DNA from: Actinomycetota bacterium | GTDB lineage: Bacteria; Actinomycetota; Actinomycetes; S36-B12; UBA10799 | Assembly: GCA_030837445.1 (NCBI GenBank) | Contig: JAUPKM010000293.1 | Coordinates: 1-15,410 of the forward strand | Direction: 5' to 3' | Length of the DNA stretch: 15,410 nt | Part shown: piece after piece, positions 12,710 through 15,410 of the stretch | Numbering within the stretch: the stretch's first letter is position 1 | Layout: every line of letters begins with the position of its first letter | The notes under the pieces: generated by a model | Database searches by the model: none | Told to the model about the DNA's origin: nothing | What the model saw: only the letters and a program-made list of their open reading frames with translations | Made by a program: the position numbers and the translations under genes

Positions 12710-13647
12710 GGCTCTGGGCTCCCGGAAGGAATCGAACGAAGTTCGGGTGGCCACAGTTCCGTTCCGTCTTCCACACCATCCCCTGGGTACTCGTCCACCG
12801 CTCCGCCGGAAGAATTCGGCGCACCGCCGGTGGGATCGGACATCTCCTCCTGCAACGCCGGGGAGCGTCTGCCGTCAGGATCCGGGCCGTTGGCCGCCAG
12901 GCATCCCGCGCCCGCCACCAGCAGGGCACCGGCCAGGACCGGGCACAGCCGCCCGGCCGCGGACAGGGAACGGGCACAGAACCACGCGGTGAGGACGACC
13001 ATCCCCAGGAAACATCCGCTGAACCACAGGGTCCGGCCCACGATCCACAGCACGCGGATCGTACCGTCCAGGGAGACATCGGTTGCCGGTGCCAACCACC
13101 CCCACCAGGTGTCCTCCCCCGCTCCGGCCACCACGAGCGTCGAAACGTAGAGCGTGACCACGGCCGTCGGGACGGCGAGCCGCCCAGGCACACAGGTTCC
13201 GATGAACGCTCCCAGGGCACACGGCGCGGCCACCACGGCGAAGGAACCGATCAGGACCGGCAGGGCTCTTGCCGCACCGCCTCCCGTGCCCTCGTGCACC
13301 CCGGTCACCACAAGGAACACACCCCAGATCACGAAGAAGAGGGCGGCGCAGACAGTTGTTTGGATCATCGCCAGACGCAGCTGCGACACCCCAGCGGTCC
13401 GCCACAGGTCCCCCGCCCCCCGAGCGTGATGTCTGGCTGTCAGGAGGGCGGAGGTCCCGGCCCCGACGATCGCCACCAGAAGGAGTTGCCGGAGCTGGTG
13501 TCCGGTCAGCTCCACCAGGTCCTGCGGCTGTCCGTAAAGACGTCTCAGCCAGGAGGTGAGCGCATGGCACAGGAAAGCGGACAAGCCCACCACGAGCAGC
13601 GGCCCCAGGACCGGGCCGACGAAGAAACGCGGCACCCGCTTATTCAT
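12706..13647 (-). CDS. ABC-transporter-associated membrane protein, first permease
   Basis: This 313-residue protein has about seven hydrophobic segments, among them VGPVLGPLLVVGLSAFLC (10-27), CAALFFVIWGVFLVVTGV (about 100-117) and LWFSGCFLGMVVLTAWFC. A polar, acidic and proline-rich tail of about 60 residues follows the last helix, probably on the outer face. ATG 13647 lies inside the end of the ATPase gene (8-base overlap), and its own stop overlaps the next gene. It is placed as a transmembrane subunit of the ATPase encoded just upstream. No specific permease family was recognised. A substrate among secreted peptides is suggested by the first gene of the operon. Confidence 0.78.
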   Translation of the reverse strand: MNKRVPRFFVGPVLGPLLVVGLSAFLCHALTSWLRRLYGQPQDLVELTGHQLRQLLLVAIVGAGTSALLTARHHARGAGDLWRTAGVSQLRLAMIQTTVCAALFFVIWGVFLVVTGVHEGTGGGAARALPVLIGSFAVVAAPCALGAFIGTCVPGRLAVPTAVVTLYVSTLVVAGAGEDTWWGWLAPATDVSLDGTIRVLWIVGRTLWFSGCFLGMVVLTAWFCARSLSAAGRLCPVLAGALLVAGAGCLAANGPDPDGRRSPALQEEMSDPTGGAPNSSGGAVDEYPGDGVEDGTELWPPELRSIPSGSPEP

Positions 13648-14413
13648 GGTTCAGGTTCTCCCCGATCACAGTGGCGAACCCGACCTCGACCGGCGACCGC
13701 TCAGTGTCTGGTGCTTGCGTTCGGCCCGTTGCGGTTCGGCCAGCTCCTGCCAGGTCCTGCGGGCTCCCCTCGAAGACCACCTGCCCGGCGTGGAGGACGG
13801 TCACCTCCTGGCAGGCCGCCACTACGTCCTCGATCAAATGCGTACTCAGCACGACCAACCGTTCGGATCCCAACCGACCCACCAGACGCCGGAACATGAT
13901 CCGTTGCGTGGGGTCGAGTCCTGCTGTCGGCTCGTCCAGGAACAGCACGGGGGGATCGGCGACCAGCGCCATGGCCACGGCCAGCCGGCGCTGCATTCCC
14001 CCGGACAACGACCGGGTGCGGGAACCGGCCCGATCGGCCAGATCCACTTGCTCCAGAACCACCTCGACCCGTTCGGACAGGCTGTCGGCCGACACACCTT
14101 TGAGCCATCCCGCGTAGGCCACCTGGTCCCGGACGGTCAGGTGCCGCAGGATCGGGGTGTGCTGCGGGGCGTAACCGATCCTGCGGCGCAGACCCGGCAG
14201 ATCACGGCGCGAAGCAACGTCCGTCCCCAGGATCTCCAAGGTGCCGGCGCTCGGGGACAGCGCCGTGGCCAGGGTCCGGATCAGGGTCGTTTTCCCTGCC
14301 CCGTTCTTCCCCAGGAGCCCGCGCACCCCGGCCCCCCACCTCAGACCGACGCCGCGCACGATCGCGCGGCGTCGGATCCGAGTCTCCAGCCCCCTGGCCA
14401 CCAGCAGGTTCAC
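13640..14413 (-). CDS. ABC transporter ATP-binding protein
   Basis: This 257-residue protein carries the full set of nucleotide-binding motifs: Walker A GKNGAGKT (35-42), Q-loop YAPQ (Gln84), signature LSGGMQ (136-141), Walker B VLFLDEP (156-162) and H-loop STH (His192). The type is that of ABC-2/drug and bacteriocin exporters, with a short C-terminal extension. Translation starts at a GTG (14413) preceded by GAGGAG. It follows the secreted-protein gene by 28 bp and overlaps the first membrane-protein gene by 8 bases. It should energise a transporter built from the two downstream membrane proteins. Function is secure; direction and substrate are inferred. Confidence 0.95.
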   Translation of the reverse strand: MNLLVARGLETRIRRRAIVRGVGLRWGAGVRGLLGKNGAGKTTLIRTLATALSPSAGTLEILGTDVASRRDLPGLRRRIGYAPQHTPILRHLTVRDQVAYAGWLKGVSADSLSERVEVVLEQVDLADRAGSRTRSLSGGMQRRLAVAMALVADPPVLFLDEPTAGLDPTQRIMFRRLVGRLGSERLVVLSTHLIEDVVAACQEVTVLHAGQVVFEGSPQDLAGAGRTATGRTQAPDTERSPVEVGFATVIGENLNHE

Positions 14414-14441
14414 CGGCGCTCCTCAGGAGCCACAACTGTCA

Positions 14442-14837
14442 TCAACACTGCATCTCCCGCCGGGAACTCTGAGCCGGGGTCTCCCCATTGATCTGGGCTT
14501 CCGTGTAGATGTGATCATCGTCCTGGCAACCAGAGGTTCGGACCGTGATGCTCTTGCTCCCGGTGAACCGGACAGATTCCGTGTCGTGAACGACATCCGG
14601 TTGGTACCCACGATCTTCTTTGATCCGCCCGTGCAGCGTCGCAGCGGGAACGGTCGCACTGCATTGCACCTTTGCCACACCGGTAATAGTCGACCCGGAA
14701 AAATTCGGGGCGCTTGCATACCTCTCGCATTTCGAGTAGGCCCAAGCCGTACCCTCAACAGCGCAGAGCGATGCCCCCACTGTCAATGCCGCAAGAAAAC
14801 CTATCCTCATCGAGGTACGCACACTTTTCCTGGTCAT
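14442..14837 (-). CDS. Secreted 131-aa protein with four mature cysteines
   Basis: The protein starts MTRKSVRTSMRIGFLAALTV and has a Sec signal peptide with a likely cut after TAWA (residue 33), leaving about 98 mature residues. Those contain Cys37, Cys59, Cys104 and the C-terminal Cys131, enough for two disulfides. Alternating polar/hydrophobic stretches (ITGVAKVQCSATVPAATLHG, then SITVRTSGC) suggest an all-beta fold. GGGAGGGTGG before ATG 14837 fixes the start over an upstream ATG at 14924. It heads an operon with an ABC ATPase and two membrane proteins. A secreted effector such as a bacteriocin, with the transporter giving immunity, is attractive but unproven. A Sec signal means the ABC transporter need not export it. 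No family was recognised. Confidence 0.8.
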   Translation of the reverse strand: MTRKSVRTSMRIGFLAALTVGASLCAVEGTAWAYSKCERYASAPNFSGSTITGVAKVQCSATVPAATLHGRIKEDRGYQPDVVHDTESVRFTGSKSITVRTSGCQDDDHIYTEAQINGETPAQSSRREMQC

Positions 14838-14952
14838 GAAACCACCCTCCCGACGCGGACCCATCAACAATGGTTCTCCATCGCCTGACACAGACATCAG
14901 GAACAACACGGAGCAGTTAACCATGTTAGGGACAGACCTCCCAGCCCCCCCC

Positions 14953-14968
14953 TGTGAGTCATGTCACA
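14953..14968. promoter_or_regulatory. CRP-like box upstream of the secreted-protein operon
   Basis: TGTGA-gtcatg-TCACA is a perfect match to the TGTGA-N6-TCACA consensus of the CRP/FNR family. It lies 116 bp before the secreted-protein ATG on the reverse strand. No convincing -35/-10 pair was found between the two. CRP-type regulators exist in actinomycetes, so control of this operon by one is plausible. Confidence 0.5.
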
Positions 14969-15025
14969 CCATTCAGGTCATGCGGGTCTCGAAGAGCTGC
15001 GTTCGCGCAACCTGGTACCCCGGAG

Positions 15026-15094
15026 TTGCTGAGAGCAAGGCGCCTCCCGGCCGCCGCGAGCCGAAGCCCCCTCTTGCCGCCTCGCTCTCAGCAA
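15026..15094. repeat. 69-bp palindromic repeat, complete copy
   Basis: TTGCTGAGAGCAAGGCG (15026-15042) and CGCCTCGCTCTCAGCAA (15078-15094) pair at 16 of 17 positions around a 35-base centre containing GCGAGCCGAAGCC. A degenerate partial copy with the same centre is at 123-177. Two copies 15 kb apart, with no coding capacity, suggest a dispersed intergenic element of the MITE or REP kind. It sits between the CRP-like box and the 66-aa ORF and may also act as a terminator for the latter. Confidence 0.7.
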
Positions 15095-15110
15095 GACACA
15101 TCGTCCCAGG

Positions 15111-15311
15111 TCAGAGTGCATCCGCGTTCTCATGCCCAGAAGACGGACTGCCATTCATCGGTGCCTCCGGGCTGAGGGCTCTGGCGCCGAAGCCGGCGAC
15201 CGGGGGGATGAGCCCCTGCCGCTTGTCGACGTGGAGCACGATGCGGGTGGTCAGGCCGGGCCATGGCGGCTTGGGCTCTCTGGGATTTCCGCGCGGTCCG
15301 GGCGGGGTCAC
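15111..15311 (-). CDS. 66-aa ORF overlapping the preceding gene
   Basis: A GTG at 15311 overlaps the stop of the gene to its right by 4 bases (GTGA). The 66 residues begin MTPPGPRGNPREPKPPWPG, continue LTTRIVLHVDKRQGLIPPVA and end in a polar tail. Third-position GC is high over the first 45 codons and drops near the end, so the C-terminus may have been altered. The stretch LTTRIVLHVD faintly recalls the TTKIHLAVD strand of IS5-type transposases, but no other transposase feature is present. Translational coupling is the main reason to call it. No function is assigned. Confidence 0.45.
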   Translation of the reverse strand: MTPPGPRGNPREPKPPWPGLTTRIVLHVDKRQGLIPPVAGFGARALSPEAPMNGSPSSGHENADAL

Positions 15312-15410
15312 AGGCGGATGAGGTCGTCCAGCCAGGCGGTGCCGTTGCCGGTGGCGCGGTGCCAGAACACGGTTTCGAAGACTGCGTGCGTGGCGAGCAT
15401 GGTGTAGGGG
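15308..15410 (-). CDS. 3' end of an unidentified gene, cut by the window edge
   Basis: Reading leftwards from 15409, 33 codons precede a TGA at 15308-15310. The protein ends MLATHAVFETVFWHRATGNG followed by TAWLDDLIRL. Nearly every third codon position is G or C, a strong coding signal in this genome. The 5' part lies beyond the window. The fragment is too short to place in a family. Confidence 0.6.
   Translation of the reverse strand, partial: PYTMLATHAVFETVFWHRATGNGTAWLDDLIRL

Noticed and set aside
12700..13899. 399-codon forward open frame opposite the ABC operon
   Set aside because: The translation is low-complexity Arg/Gly/His/Pro, antisense to an ATPase and a membrane protein with overlapping starts and stops. 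No ribosome-binding site.
15190..15260. LTTRIVLHVD as an IS5-type transposase remnant
   Set aside because: Only one short strand resembles the family. No DDE residues or terminal repeats are visible, and the ORF is coupled to its upstream neighbour, so no insertion sequence is called.

Overview
The window is high-GC DNA with strong third-position GC bias, GTG starts, ATGA/GTGA gene overlaps and several apparently leaderless promoters. This fits an actinomycete (Streptomyces/Nocardiopsis type). No rRNA, tRNA, CRISPR array or intact transposase was seen. The gene mix looks like an accessory region: two separate XRE-regulator/ImmA-IrrE metalloprotease loci, a PIN-like nuclease, a Fic enzyme, two glycosyltransferases, a secreted cysteine protein with an ABC transporter, and scattered small repeats.

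Layout. Bases 1-240 are a mosaic of three repeat fragments whose better copies lie at 7097-7228, 15026-15094 and inside the glycosyltransferase at 3387-3455. A perfect 7-bp palindrome and a probable leaderless promoter then precede an XRE-ImmA/IrrE fusion gene (336-1493) and a PIN-like gene (1500-2051). A GT1-type glycosyltransferase (2214-3611) converges with a GT87-like membrane mannosyltransferase (5058-3754). About 940 bp without a convincing gene follow, then a split XRE + ImmA/IrrE pair (6001-7089), a 132-bp MITE-like element (7097-7228) and a VOC protein (7675-7271).

The 7.7-9.0 kb interval holds only small reverse-strand ORFs, including a 64-aa two-helix membrane protein, with three TGAGACA heptamers spaced exactly 31 bp apart. 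An unknown 266-aa protein overlaps a GNAT-like acetyltransferase (10374-8999). A class II Fic gene (10805-11977) has three TGTC-N11-GACA operators upstream; all three contain the same heptamer found at 8.6 kb. Convergent to it is a four-gene reverse operon: a secreted 131-aa protein with four mature cysteines, an ABC ATPase and two membrane proteins (14837-11984), with a perfect TGTGA-N6-TCACA box upstream. The right edge holds the 3' end of a reverse-strand gene and an overlapping 66-aa ORF.

Working together (inference): both ImmA/IrrE loci probably couple a signal to proteolysis of an XRE repressor. The first could release a PIN nuclease in a toxin-antitoxin or abortive-defence manner. The Fic gene appears autoinhibited and operator-controlled. 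The secreted protein/ABC operon resembles a secreted-effector plus export or self-protection unit. The strongest leads are the XRE-ImmA-PIN module with its operator, the shared heptamer system at 8.6 and 10.6-10.8 kb, the secreted-protein/ABC operon, and the repeat mosaic bracketing bases 1-7228.
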